This document shows, one piece after another, positions 1 through 11,915 of a DNA stretch of 64,000 bases. The translations under genes and the position numbers were made by a program. How positions within the stretch are numbered: position 1 is the first letter of the stretch; each line of letters begins with the position of its first letter. The stretch is from Progne subis subis (Eukaryota; Chordata; Aves; Passeriformes; Hirundinidae), in contig JAKJHU010000033.1 in the NCBI GenBank assembly GCA_022316685.1, forward strand, positions 2,532,321 to 2,596,320, given 5' to 3'. Under the pieces are notes generated by a model, which was not told the origin of the DNA, made no database searches, and saw only the letters and a list, made by a program, of their open reading frames with translations.

Positions 1-1292
1 TTTAAAGTAGGTTTTGCCACCTGCAGATGAGAACTGCATAAACAGAAGTTCAAGGTCAGGAGACTGCAGTTAATTGAACAGACCACGTTTTTATTACATT
101 AATATATAGGATAATCAGATCATTTAAATTTTTTTTTAGTCTATAATAATGTAAAAATATGTTAATTGGCTATTTAGTACTCAAACTCTTACTTCTGACC
201 TTTTGTCTGTCAAGAGCTCTGACTCGTGCTTGTCTCTTACCTCAGGCATTTTCCTGTTCTGTGTGTCCCACTCAGCCTGACTGACCCAAGTTGCCTGTGA
301 CACCTACTCATATAATCCAAATGATCACTTTTATTTTTATCTCGTTCTTCCTGGATGATTCTCATGTTTCACCTTCCCTACCGTTTAATTATAAGTACTC
401 CATGTATGCATATTTAAGACATTATGATTACATAATGAATTTGTACAATGATGTTACAGTTGTTTAAAGTAGGTTCTCATATGTGGTGGAAAATCTGATT
501 ATTGGATGTTGATAGTTGCAAAACCATAATATGAACAATTTGTGCATTTTGCCCTTTTTCCCTCTGTGCTATGCTTGTCACTTGACAATCTGCAAAAATC
601 CTTTTTTCCCTGGGCTGTTGTGAGGAAGGGAATAAACCAAAGTCTGAGGAGCTTGGATTTGCAGTTGATAAGGATTCAGGGGGAGAAGGTTTCTTAACTG
701 GCCGTTTAAAATGAATGTGAGGGTTTATCTCCCAACAGGTACATTGTTTTCTTCATGGTAACATCTGTAAGACTCCACCTCTTGGACTGATTCTCCTGTG
801 CTAGCAGTGAGGCATTTTCAAGTGAAGAAAGCCTTTGCAGACATGAGGCTGGAATGGATACAGGATATCCTATCCATCTTCTTTAGCAGGATATCCCCTG
901 GGGAGAGAGAATCTCTTGCTCATGCACTGATGAATAACAATTGTTTGAGTTGCTAATTGGAATCTGAAGATCACTAATATTTATATGTGTATATGTATGT
1001 ATGCTGGGGAGAACTGAGAGGGCATGTGTGTGAGAAGAATGAGAGTTCCTGAGTAGAACCTGGAATCTGAAATGGAAAAGCTATAATCAGCCTGAATTTT
1101 CTTGAAATATCACTTTTATGGGAACATTTTCCCCCCTCTACCTTTCAGAAATGCCTCAGACACAAAATTTCCCACATAGTTTAGCTTCTTTTATAGAACC
1201 AGACATTCTTGCCCTTCATATCCTGGCAGTTTATAGGATGTCAAAGGGCTATACTCTCTTACTTCTTCTTCTCCCTCTCCCTCTCTCTCTTC

Positions 1293-1316
1293 TTTTTTTT
1301 TTTTTTTTTTTTTTTT
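1293..1316 (+). repeat. T24 homopolymer with CT-rich flank
   Basis: There are twenty-four consecutive T at 1293-1316. They are preceded by a cttcttcttctccctctccctctct-type pyrimidine tract from about 1260, giving roughly 55 nt of almost pure pyrimidine. No consensus splice acceptor AG follows closely with a coding frame, so this is a simple repeat and not an exon border. Confidence 0.9.
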
Positions 1317-2123
1317 GTAATTAAATTGAGAACTGTCCTGTGAAGGTACTGTACCCATACTTGGAGTTCAAGTCATTCCTTCTTTTCAGGTCTCCCCATG
1401 TCAGAAGCTTTAAATGGCCCTTCAGCAGAAATGGGACTGACTCCATAGAGATAAATTGCTGCACAAAATCTGCTGGTTCGCAGATGGTATCAGGAGATAA
1501 TTGGAATAAGACCTGAGCCAGCAAAGTATCTGGGGCCTTTTTTCATTTCCTTCTTGAACTTAGAGCTGTGCACACAGCAGCTTTAAAAGGAAGATGGAGA
1601 AGGGAAAAAAGATAAAGTTTCCAAGGCTTCAGAGGAGGCTTCTTAGCAAGGGGAAGGAGCTGGGATTGTGTGATCTGGTGTGGGTTGCTGAATCAATAGA
1701 AATAAATTATGAGTTCTTTGCTATCACCTCTTAGAAGGTATGATAGGAGACCCATAAATCATACCACCACCTGACAGGAGAGAATGTATTTATGTTAAAC
1801 TGAGTTACACAGAGATAAAGTTCAGGGTTCTGTTATTTTAAGCAACCTAGATGTCTTTTGTGGTGGGAATGTGTGTTTATGCACAGAAAAACCATCCTGA
1901 AGAGCTGGGAAAAGTTATGTGGAGCAAAACTATGCCTTGTCGGGGGACAAGGATCAAATAATCTGGGGAGTATTTTCTATCTCTGACTTCTCTGACTAAT
2001 GCTACTCACAAGCTGCTGAAGTGTGTTGGTGTGTCCACCCTCCCTTCCAGTGTGTTTATTCCTGATCACCACACCTTTTCCAGACACTCCTAATTCTGTG
2101 TGGCTGATAACTGCTTTTATATT

Positions 2124-2148
2124 ACACACACACACACATGTGCACACA
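2124..2148 (+). repeat. Short imperfect CA dinucleotide repeat
   Basis: Seven CA units run from about 2124 and are followed by an interrupted TGTGCACACAC segment. It is a simple microsatellite. A short GTGTGTGTG run lies about 130 bp downstream at 2271-2280. Confidence 0.85.
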
Positions 2149-3466
2149 CTCTCCTGCGGCCTCTGGGACAGAATCCACTGCTCTTTAAGGACTGATAACA
2201 TTGCTGTAGGCATCTCATTTGTTTCTTTATTGAGGAGGTTTTGCACAATTGCAATTAGGGTTGCAATTTTTGTGTGTGTGCACTAAGGGTAAGCACACAG
2301 GTGTGCAGGAGATACATTTGCTGAAACTGAGGCTGGATTTACCAATTCTATTTCTTACTTTCTTGGGAAAAATGTTGCATGAGAGATACTGCCCAATTTT
2401 TAATGTGTAGTGGAGATGAAAGAGCCTGGTGGCTGCAAGTCAGCCACCATACAACTAGTGGCTATGAATACCCTCCCTTTGGTTGATAATTGGAGTATCT
2501 GCCTTGGGAGGAAGGAAAATCAGACTCCTTTTCCCACATTGTTGTAAAACATTATGGTCTAATTCCTTTTCTGAGTTCTGGAGTCATTGGTCATTGCCTT
2601 GCTGGTGGGGTTATTCAGCTGCATTCACTACCATGGCAAGGATTTTTATGTGCAAGGCATCTCTGAACATATCCTAAATTACAGTCCCTGCACAAAAATG
2701 CCTAAAACTAAAAGTATGAAAGTTCCTGTCAGATTCAGTTAACAACACTGAGAGGCCAGTAAGGTATATCCATGACTCTGGAAGAGGTGTCTGTCTCAGT
2801 GTTGATGCTGACAGGTGCTGGTGCTGTTTCTTTGACAGATTGGACTTGTCCTTGAATTGCCAAGGCATCCAAGGGAAAACCAGCACACAAAATTCCTGCC
2901 CTGCTTTAGCTTGTAAAAGCACTGGAGGAGAGAGAGTTGGTCTTTCCACACCTGACTCTTTCTGCAAGGCCCTGTAGTTCTGGGTTAGGGTTTTTTGGGG
3001 TTTTTTTGTGCACCCTCAGGTTCTGTTCATTCAGGGCAAGTCCTGGAAATGGGAATTTCAAACTGCTGCCTACATCTGGAAGGTGCTTTTGTGAAGATAA
3101 TGTGATCTGTCTCTGGCTGAGCCAGTGGGAAGTCTTCTGCTCTGGCTCCAGCTCATTGTGCTGCCTGATTTATATTGACAGGGAGGAGGGCAGGGGACAG
3201 AAGGAGCCTGCTGTGGCAGTTTTCCTACTGGAAAGTGATAAGCAACACAGGCAAAGGAGGATTAAAGGCAAATATCCTCCTTTTAGTTACTGGTTCTTGT
3301 TTTGAGGACAAATTTGACAGTCTCAGCTGTTTGGAGATCACAAGTTCACTGGAACATGTTTTGCTTCTGTGTGTGATCTTGGGACTTGTCTCTTTCAATT
3401 TCAGAGGGCTCTTTTGGCTGCACTGCCTGAAGCTGCCCAGAAACATTTTTGCCTCTCCAGAGATTT

Positions 3467-3491
3467 AAAAAAAAAAAAAAAATAAAAAAAA
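3467..3491 (+). repeat. A-rich run (A16-T-A8)
   Basis: A stretch of 16 A, one T and 8 A. No retrotransposed body or target-site duplication is evident on either side, so it is called only as a homopolymer. Confidence 0.85.
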
Positions 3492-3984
3492 TTCTGCAGG
3501 TTGAGCTGGCAAAGCTTCAAAGCTTTTCTCTTACACAAGTGCTACTCTGATTTCCAGGAGCAGGATTTGGCCTGTGTTTGTTAGCAGTACCTCTGCTGTT
3601 TTCTTTTTGTGTCTTAGGATGTGCTATTCATTAATTCCTGTTATCTGAAGGTGAGTTTTCTTCAGCTATGCTCACTTGACTGGGGAAAAAAGGGGAGATT
3701 TGTATTTGGGGTGTATGTGTTCCTTTTTAGCTAATCATTCTCTTACTCTGGGTGAACTCAGATTGGTATTTTATCTTCCAGATGATGCCTCTTACCTTAA
3801 ATTATCGAAATATGCTGAATTGAATTCTTTCAGCTGTGCTGAATTCCTCGATGGAGACTCTTTCTCGGAATAAAGTGGTCTTTGATTTTTCATATGTATT
3901 CACAAAGCGGATTGAACCAAACTCTTAAAAATTGATTTGGAATCTTCTTTCTGAGTGTTTCCATATAGAGAAACACTTAAAATT

Positions 3985-4062
3985 TCATTTAACCTCTCTT
4001 TGCCCTCCTCATCAGTAAAACAAAGATTCCATTTCTTGCCTTGTTTCATAGTGGTGGTGCTT
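3985..4062 (+). repeat. Possible MIR-type SINE relic
   Basis: A stretch containing TTTAACCTCTCTTTGCC, then CCTCATCAGTAAAAC, and then a CATAGTGGTGGTG-like end follows the order of the conserved MIR region (the segment reading roughly 'acttaacctctctg..cctcatctgtaaaatg..catagggttgttg'). The match is by eye against a remembered consensus and is degraded, as expected for an ancient amniote repeat. Chance similarity is possible. Confidence 0.4.
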
Positions 4063-7000
4063 GCAGAATCTGTTAACACCTGTGGAATTTAAATTTCTCT
4101 CCTGGGAGCTTTGCAATAGCTCTATATGCTTCTTACAACTGGAGACAGCACTCTTGGGTATTGGCAACTGCACTCAGACCTCCAGTGGAAATGAGGATGG
4201 TGATGTTGCATAGTGTGATCGCCCACATGCACAGGTATATTTTTGAGGCTGCATTTGTGTGAAGAGATTTTGATGAGACCAGGATAATGTAGTGATTGAT
4301 TTTGAGAATCACTCTACCTTGACCTAGGAAAACACTTGTACTGGAATAATTTTCTTCAGAGCAGCCTGTGCCGTGCTGTGTTTTGAATTCTTGGTTAAAG
4401 CAGTGCTGATAGCACATCAGTGTTTTAGGTGTAGCTGAACAGAACTTCACTGTGTCAGGTTTTGTTTTTCTCACTCTGCTTACCCAAGGAGGAGGTCAGA
4501 AAGGTGTTGTGTCCCATAAAACATCATCTTTCGCAATAGTAACTCTGTTCTAAGACTGATTTTGCATTGGTCTTTTGGGGAGGACAGTCAATGACTGCCT
4601 TTATATCACTTGTTTGTTTATTTATAATTTCTTACCTTTCCTTGTCTAATGAAAATTTCTTTATCAGATTTTTTCACTTTTGTTTTTCTGGTTTTCTCCT
4701 CCATCAACCTGGGGCGGGACAGAGTCAGTGTCTGGGTTGGTGCTTAATTGCTGGCTGAGGTCAGCCTGCCGCACACATAAGCACAGATATAGATTGAACA
4801 TTTAAATGGTCCTTTCCCCATGTTTTGAGTGTTTGTTGGGGAAAAAATTAGGCTGGTATTGGTGCCTTTTGACAGAATTAGCTTTGAATGAAGAGATTGC
4901 ATGAAAAAGCGCCTTAGAAATTAATGATCATGACTGTGCTTGCCAATCAGTCCATCTTTAGTTAATAATCTTGTGCTTGGAAAATCACCCACCACCACAA
5001 CAAAAAAGAAACCCAAAACAAACAAACAAAATCCCTGAAAAATCCCAAAAGAGGAAATCATCAGGGACGTACATCAAGTCTAGGACCTACACCTAGGTCA
5101 GTGCTGCTGGCATTTAAGTCCCAGAGCATTTTAAGACAATTTGTTTTCAGCTGTGAGCATTTTACTGACACTGGTTCCCAGTACTCTGTGGTCGCTCACA
5201 TTTGAAATTTACTTCTTGGGTGCTGTTGTTCTCATATGGATTGGGGAATGGCAGATGGAAATTGCAGACAAACTTCCTGTGGCTGGCTCGGAGGGTAGAA
5301 AATGTTGCAAGCATTATGGAAATGTAAATATGTCGGTGGGCAGGAGACAGAGAGACCCCAGCATGCCAGAACAAGTGAGTGGAGAGCTCTCATTTTTCAC
5401 ATGTAAATTTGTCTGCCCTCTTTCTGCTGTGCTCTGTGCTGCCTAGTGCTCATCCCTGTACTCTTTATTAATTACACTTGGCAAATATGTGCACAGGGCT
5501 GCTGATGAGTTGTGTTAACCTCTGTGCTGATATAGCAGGATCACTCAGAGAGGGGATGTCCCGTGAAGTCAATCAGAGCTGGCCTTTCAGATGTCTCTCT
5601 GGCTGCTGTGCTCTTCCCTCTCGTGTCTCTAACATGAGTGTCCCCTCACACAGGCGCCTGACATCCTCTGGTGTAGTGCTTTTCACTTGTTCTGAAGTTT
5701 CTTATCAACCTGCTGAAGGAGCTGCAGTGCCTTTGCACTCTTAATTTGTGGGAAACAGACATTATATATCCCACTCTGGGGTATATGCAAGGCACTTTGC
5801 CAGTGCAGAACTGGCAAGATTTGGAGCTGGGTTTAATGAACTAAAGTAATTTTCCTTCATAGTAAAATTTTATTGGCATGGAGGATTGTTACACCACCAA
5901 ACAGTCTGAAAAGCTTCTGAGTACTTTTGTGATTTGTAGGCTTGGAGATTCCTCATAATTGCCTGAACAATAGTGATCCCTTCAGGGATGTGTTTTTGAG
6001 ATGGAATGAAACGTGGGCTAGTGTTCCTGGCTGTAATTTTTCTGCTTTCATGCCAACCAAGTTGTGTCAAGACTCAAGGCTGCTGAATTGGACAGTTTTG
6101 GACATTTGCTGGCCTTATTTTAGAGAAATGGTCCATCATACTAAATCTGGATTTAGTGGTTTAGTATGCTATATAGAGCATTGTGTCAGGATTCCTCAGT
6201 GCCAGAGGCCCTTAATCTGCATTGAAGGATAGACCATTGAGGGTAAATGATTGACAGGTTTGGCATTTTTTATATAAGCCTTAAAGCAGGGTATTTAGTG
6301 GAAAAAAAAAAAATCCAGCCTATATGCAGTATGGAGATGTATGTGTGAAAAATAAAGCTCATAAGAAAATTCTTGTAGAACTGGAACATCACTTTTTCCA
6401 AAGAAAATATATTTTTTCTGATTATCCTTTCTCCACTCCCATTTCTGTCTACAAAACCAAAACAATTTGTTAAATTATTCTGGTCATTAAGTTTTGTGTA
6501 AGCTCAGCTTGAAATTACATTTTCTGGAGGGACTGTATTGCCTTAAGGGAGCTGCAATTCAGCCTCCCTATTTCCTACACTCTGTCCTGCAAACTCTTTT
6601 CCTTTTTTCATTCTCAACCAGCTGAGCTGCTTGGTTTCTCAAGGGACACCTGCCCTGGGGTGTCCTGGGAAGCACAGTGTAGTGTGTGGAGCCTAGCCTG
6701 CAGGAGATGAGGAAATTCCATATCTGAGCTGCATTTCCTGAAGTGAGAATTATGATCCCATAGCAAGACGCAGTTTAACATTGAGCTGACTTGGAATTAA
6801 TTTTGGAAAGATTGGTTTGATGAATAGAAACAATTTAATTTGGCACTATAAAGGCATTTTCTTTATTTTGATTAAATAATGCCTAAGTGTAAGTTTTTGC
6901 TGTTTCTGAATTTCTTGGAACTTAATAAATGTGTATTTCTTTTCCCCAGAACAAAATGTTTTAATTTATGTTGCAGAGCGGGCATTTTCTATGGGGCGGG

Positions 7001-10000
7001 CAATTCCAGATTTCTCTCAGTTCAGGGGAAGAAAATGCTTTTGTTTTGAAATAGCGCCTTAATTGTAAAATCTCCAATTTTCAGTAGAATTCAGGTTTTA
7101 AAATGAAAAACATCAAGATTTTCATGCAAAATTACACTGGCATGGGGAAAAAAAAGGTCATTTGTTAATGTTGACAGAAACAAGCTGAGTTTCTTCAACT
7201 ACAAAGCAGAAATTGGAATCAAATATCTCAGCCTAAGTCAACGAAGATTTTTCCCTTTTTAATTTTTCTTTTTCCTGTCAGAATTCAGTTTTGGAAAATG
7301 TGTCCAATTTTCCTCCTATTTTGTTTTGTTCTTTTTCAATAGAAGCATTCAAACAACTCAGCGTCTTAGAAAACCTGGCTTGTTCCCCCTTCTGCCCCTG
7401 CTCCGTGTTTCTTCTTGGCACAGCTGGGGCAAGATGGGGCCTCAGAATATCCTCTTGAAAGGGTTTGATGTTTCCTCTGCAGAGCTGTGTCCAACACCCC
7501 ATGGAAGCAGCTCAGGATGCAGCTCTGCCTTTCAGGCTCTCGTCTGTGTCTCAGCATTGGGACGGTTCCTGAGCAGCTCAGTTTGCTCTGTGGTCTCATG
7601 AGGCAGTGTGCAGGGGGAAAGTGTTTTTGCAGCTTTTCTTGGGAAGTTTGTGTGTTCAAACATCCAGATCCTCTCTGGTTTTCAGACTCCCAAACCATTG
7701 CAAGAATTGCCTTTATTGAATCTGGGGTGTTTCTTCTCAGAAGCAAGCGGGAGCAGAGTGGAAGCTGCCTGGGTTAATGAGAGATTGTTAATGTGAGAAT
7801 GTTGCCTGTCCTGGGGTCATGTAGAGAGTGATTTTAGGGACAAGTTGCTATAGGTGTTACCACTGCCTCAGGCAACTCCTGCTATTTCCTGGGAACCTGT
7901 GTAAGATACTGCAGAGGGATGCTCACGCTTGTTCTTTCCGTGCATCACCAACAAGTAGGGATGGATGTTAGTCAGTCATCCTGGGTGAAAATCCAGAAAA
8001 GTCATACTAAACAACATGCTTTTACTATGAATTTATATCCAGGAGCTGAGTAGCATTCAGCCCACTACTGTAAAGCTGTTGTTATCCTGGGATTTGCAGG
8101 GTGGTAATAGGTAAGTGATGTCTTCAAAAATATAGGGCATAGGAGATCTGGGGACAGACACACAAAGAGCTGTGGCAGTACGGATGCTGCCTTTAGTTGT
8201 AATTCGAATTTAGAGTAGAAATAAGGTAGAATCTGTTGAAATATGACCAAGACACAGAGATTTTATTTACAATGTTTAGGAACGAATCCAGGATCCACTG
8301 AACTCAGCTGTCTTCAATGTGCTTAGACTCTGAAACTTGAAAACTTTGTGAAACCTCACCATGGTTGTGAGCAATACCAAGGGTGTGATTTCAGGCAGGG
8401 CAGGGCTTGTGCCATGGTTTCCTAAAGAGTCTTGGGAGGAGTGCTGGCTGAGTCCCCATGGGAATATAGGGAACATCCTGAAAATATCATTGTCATTTGG
8501 TTTTAGCTGGGAGAAGATTGCTCTGCTGAGTGTGAGGGGAGGAGGCACGGACCTTACAAACCTTGGATGCTTCAGCTTGCAGCTGACTCTTCCCCCCTTG
8601 TATGAGAAGGTGTGTGCAGGGTTTATGCTGCATTAAAAAAGGATGTTAGTCTTATTTCCCCATAGCACAGCCTTGGTTTCAGCTGACATGGACTTGCATA
8701 TGCTGACTCAAATCTGCCTGGCAGGTTTCTTTTCACACCCTGCTGGAAGCAGCTTGGCTATTATCTTCTTCCTAAAGGTATCTACATGGAGAAATAGAGG
8801 GAAAAATGCAATAGGGGGTGGTAAAAGTGAATCCAGGAGAAGGAGGAATCTATTTGAGCATCTATTGTAAAATCATTAAGCTGGGCACTGACTGCATAGT
8901 AAAGTACCAAGGTCCCTTAAAATTTGAGCAAGATTTTTTCCTGGTATTATGCTGACAGTAAACGAGTGCTGCAGCAGCTGTGATATTGATGATTCCTTTG
9001 GCATTTTTTTGCCAAGTTTTAAACTCTGCACCCCTCAGCCTTTCAGCTGGGAAAGCCCAATGAACGGTATGGCTGGTCCCACTGCTGTGGGAGGAGCAGG
9101 AGGGAGGGATGCCTGGCTTTTGTATAAGCAAAGATCCTTGTTGCATAGAAAAACATTAATGAACTCAGCCACTTGAGCCACAACTCCCACTTGGACCCAC
9201 TTTTTAGGCAAACTGTGAAGTAACTGTTAGCAAACCCTTCCAGGGCTGGGGGCCCATTGCCCTAGATGCTCTTTCTCACAGCTGGAGCAGATGTGAGGGA
9301 GACTGGCCTGTGCTTGAACGCTGCAAGGAGGAGATGATGCTGAAATGTTAAAATGATGCAAAACAAAAATGAAGAGGTGCCCTGGAGCTCTTCCTTGAGG
9401 CTGCTCCTGTAGAATCCAAGGGAATGAACTGTATGATGCTAGTTATGCTAAAAAGGCAAGGAGCAGATGCTCACATGCTCTTACCTTCCACTGAGAAAAC
9501 TCTATTCTTTCTGCACAAGTTCCCATCCCATGTATGCCTGGGAGCTTGCACAGAGGCTCCCAAGTTATCAGAATGCATAACTGCCTTTCTGGAGAGAAAA
9601 GCATTGGGCAGTGTAGCTTGTAACCAGAAGAATTACATTTACCTGTGAAATCTGAGGTCAGAGTACCAGATATTTCAGAGGGAAAGTATATTGCTCTGTG
9701 GTCCCCTGTGCACTGCTTTACTCCCCGCTCCCCCAACCTCAGTTTTGCAGGGGCATGACTCTGGAGTGTTTTCTTCAGAAAGTCAGTGACTCCTGGAGCC
9801 TCTGACTCTCCTTGAGTGATAAAGATCCAGGTGTCTGTCTTGCCCGGTGCATAAGCAGAGTGCACTCTGTCTCTCTTACCTCTCTTGTGGAAAGCGGATG
9901 GCACATAGGAATTCCCATGCTCTGGAGCCAGTGACAGCAGATGGAGAAAACAAAGCTGACTATAGGCAAGATGGACTTGTTTTGGTGGATGGGGATCTAC

Positions 10001-10379
10001 ATAAAAATACTTGCCAGTCCTTTCCATGGAAGCTGAATAATTAGTGATAGAATGTTGGGAGACAAAAGAAGCTGACTGTAATTTTAGATTGAGCTATTCA
10101 ATTAACAAGGGTGCATTTGATTCCATCCCTGACTTTAAATAGTTGTAGTTGCAGAGAGGTCAGCTCACAATGTCTGATTTGTTCCTGGTGGCACGTTTTA
10201 TTTCAAATGCAAAACATTTTGGGATTAAAATAAGTTTTACTGGTTATACAATGTACAAAGCTAATGATTTCCCCTTTTATTTTTTAAACCTACTTTATCC
10301 TATAATACCGCAACTTTAACAGATAAATGCTCAGCTCTCCTTTGGGTGGTTTCAGATGTCCTGTGTAATGTTACAAAAT

Positions 10380-10455
10380 CTAACATCAACTTTTTTTTTT
10401 TTTTTTTTTCCCTCCACTTTTCCCTCTCTCTTCCTCCCTCCCTTTCCCTCTCTAG
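10380..10455 (+). promoter_or_regulatory. 3' splice site of exon A: distant branch point and 64-nt pyrimidine tract
   Basis: From 10390 to 10453 every base is C or T except one A at 10416. The tract starts with T19 and continues with CT-rich sequence up to the acceptor tag ending at 10455. A good CTAAC branch-point candidate lies at 10380-10384, with its A at 10383, about 72 nt upstream of the exon. No AG dinucleotide occurs between it and the acceptor. This matches the AG-exclusion-zone pattern of distant branch points. Confidence 0.7.
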
Positions 10456-10523
10456 GTGATTCTCATTCTGACAAAGCTCTATGACTTCAACTTGGGGAGT
10501 GTTACGGAGAGTTCACTGTGGAG
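10456..10523 (+). CDS. SORCS3: SorCS receptor VPS10-domain exon A (68 nt, phase 0 to phase 2)
   Basis: The exon is read from its first base and gives 22 complete codons plus two bases (ag): VILILTKLYDFNLGSVTESS followed by L-W and part of R. This wording is characteristic of the SorCS VPS10 domain, just before an Asp-box motif. It has an AG acceptor at 10454-10455 after a long pyrimidine tract and a GT donor at 10524 (gag|gtatgtg). The two leftover bases combine with the first G of exon B to make arginine, so the exons join without a frameshift. The domain is the luminal ten-bladed propeller that binds ligands. There is no start codon, as expected for an internal exon. The SorCS assignment is firm; the choice of SORCS3 over SORCS1 rests on memory of the paralogues and is less certain. 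The exon is too short to be found by an ORF search. Confidence 0.88.
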
Positions 10524-11345
10524 GTATGTGGATTGTGGGAATCACAGCAAGCATGGAGGGTTGTATCCTGTCTCTTGTGAAACTGGGGGCTGACCCAGGC
10601 TGTGGGCATGGGGGAGTATCTGAGCTCATCAGAGGAGGAGCTGGGAAAGAATCTGAGACAAATGGAACTGCTCTTTGGAAAAGGGATACATGATTAGGGC
10701 ACATTCCTCTAATGAAGTGGGGTCTGAAAACAAGAGGTTTTCATCATACAGTGGCACTTCCCTGACAGGCAGAGGAGTTTGGTTTCCTTCTCACCTTTGA
10801 GTGTCCCTAGACAAGTCCCTTCCTTCCTCTGTCTCCTGTGAGGCTGGCAATCAGAACAGCCTCTTCAGGTGGGTACACACTTGCTAGAACTGTCTGAGAA
10901 GGAGTAAAACACAGTGTACTATATAATCTTAGCTGATCTTAGCCTTGTTCACCCCTGTGAGCTAAGATGGTCATCTTGGTGGTGACTGTGTGTTGGGCTG
11001 CAAGGAGAGAAGCTGCTGAAGGGCTAGAGATGCCACAGTGAGGTGCTGATGTTTCTCCACTGTGGATGTACTTGGGTGGTGTCACATAGCTGCCATGTTC
11101 CTAGTCTGGCATGGGAGATGGACTGTCCTGTCCTGGGGAAATCTGCTTCTGGACAGAGCCTGTGTTTGGAGGCATGTGTCTGCATTTAAAATAAAGAAAT
11201 AACTTAAAATCCCCTCAGCCCCCAAATTCACCCCTATAAACAGGTCAGTTCCTTGACCTTTGAAATCACCAAATTGTTTCATCCTGCCTGTGGAGTGGTA
11301 TGCCTTTAACAGAATTGCTGTCAGGTGTTTTTTTACCCTAGGTAC

Positions 11346-11349
<4 letters not shown>

Positions 11350-11381
<32 letters not shown>
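11350..11381 (+). repeat. A32 homopolymer
   Basis: Thirty-two consecutive A. It could be the tail of a retroposed sequence on the plus strand, but the approximately 200 bp upstream (mostly 11080-11340) does not resemble a repeat family I know, and no target-site duplication was recognised. Confidence 0.9.
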
Positions 11382-11385
<4 letters not shown>

Positions 11386-11614
11386 GCCAGGGGCTGGTGA
11401 GACCAAGTACCATGTTTCAGATTTACCTGGTGTACTACAGCTACTGTGAAACCTCCTCAAAGTGTAGCTGGTAGAACAGTCAGTGCACTGTAGCCATTGC
11501 TTGGGTGTGAGACCTTCCTGGCAGATGGACTCTAGTACTTCTTTCTTCACAGGTGATTTAAAAGCTTGTGTTTGGAGCAGGCTTTGGCCATTTGCTGAAG
11601 GTTATTCCTGTGAA

Positions 11615-11915
11615 TGTATTTAAGGGTTAATTATTCAGCAGAGCTCTTGAAACTTTTCAATTTGAGCAGTACTTAGGAAGCCTAATTGCACTGCACCATG
11701 GTAATCTGCAAAAGTATAAATAACCATGCAGCTAATAAGAGAGAACAGTCATTTCCACTTACCCTGGTACTTTTCAAGGTATTAATGCCTTAAAAAACTT
11801 TTGCCTCTTTATGGAGCAAGTACAAATGGCACTGTGATTGTACTTTAAACGTAATTGCCAAACAATCTGCTCTGCATAAATAATGTAACAAACAGGCAAA
11901 CCTTGTCTTAATCCT
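11615..11915. promoter_or_regulatory. Candidate conserved non-coding element, AT-rich with homeodomain-like sites
   Basis: This block has low repeat content, several TTAAT/TAATT cores (for example TTAATTATTC near 11628), a TGCATAAATAATGTAAC-like stretch near 11871 and a GTAATTGCC motif near 11851. It has few CpGs and few homopolymers. Such composition is typical of intronic enhancers in neuronal receptor genes. This is an inference from composition only; conservation was not tested. Confidence 0.25.

Larger units (their letters stand above)
1..10455 (+). other. 3' part of the intron upstream of exon A
   Basis: No exon can be supported in this stretch. It holds a T24 run at 1293-1316 preceded by a CT-rich tract, a short CA repeat at 2124-2148, an A-rich run at 3467-3491, a possible MIR relic near 3985-4062 and an A/C-rich patch around 4985-5050. 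The last 64 nt form the pyrimidine tract of the exon A acceptor. The open frames here, including a 194-codon frame on the minus strand at 9443-10027, show no domain, signal peptide or family motif that I recognise. They are interrupted in the other frames in the way expected for non-coding DNA. Confidence 0.75.

Noticed and set aside
2990..3008. Telomere-like TTTTGGGG stretch
   Set aside because: One short occurrence with no tandem array; simple T/G-rich sequence.
9443..10027. 194-codon open frame on the minus strand
   Set aside because: No recognised domain, no signal peptide or repeat pattern, irregular composition and no neighbouring splice or promoter signal; opposite to the host gene. 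Best explained as a chance ORF in intronic DNA.
10778..10880. MIR-like phrase 'ctagacaagtcccttccttcctctgtctcc'
   Set aside because: Only a short pyrimidine-rich piece fits; the rest does not follow the MIR order.
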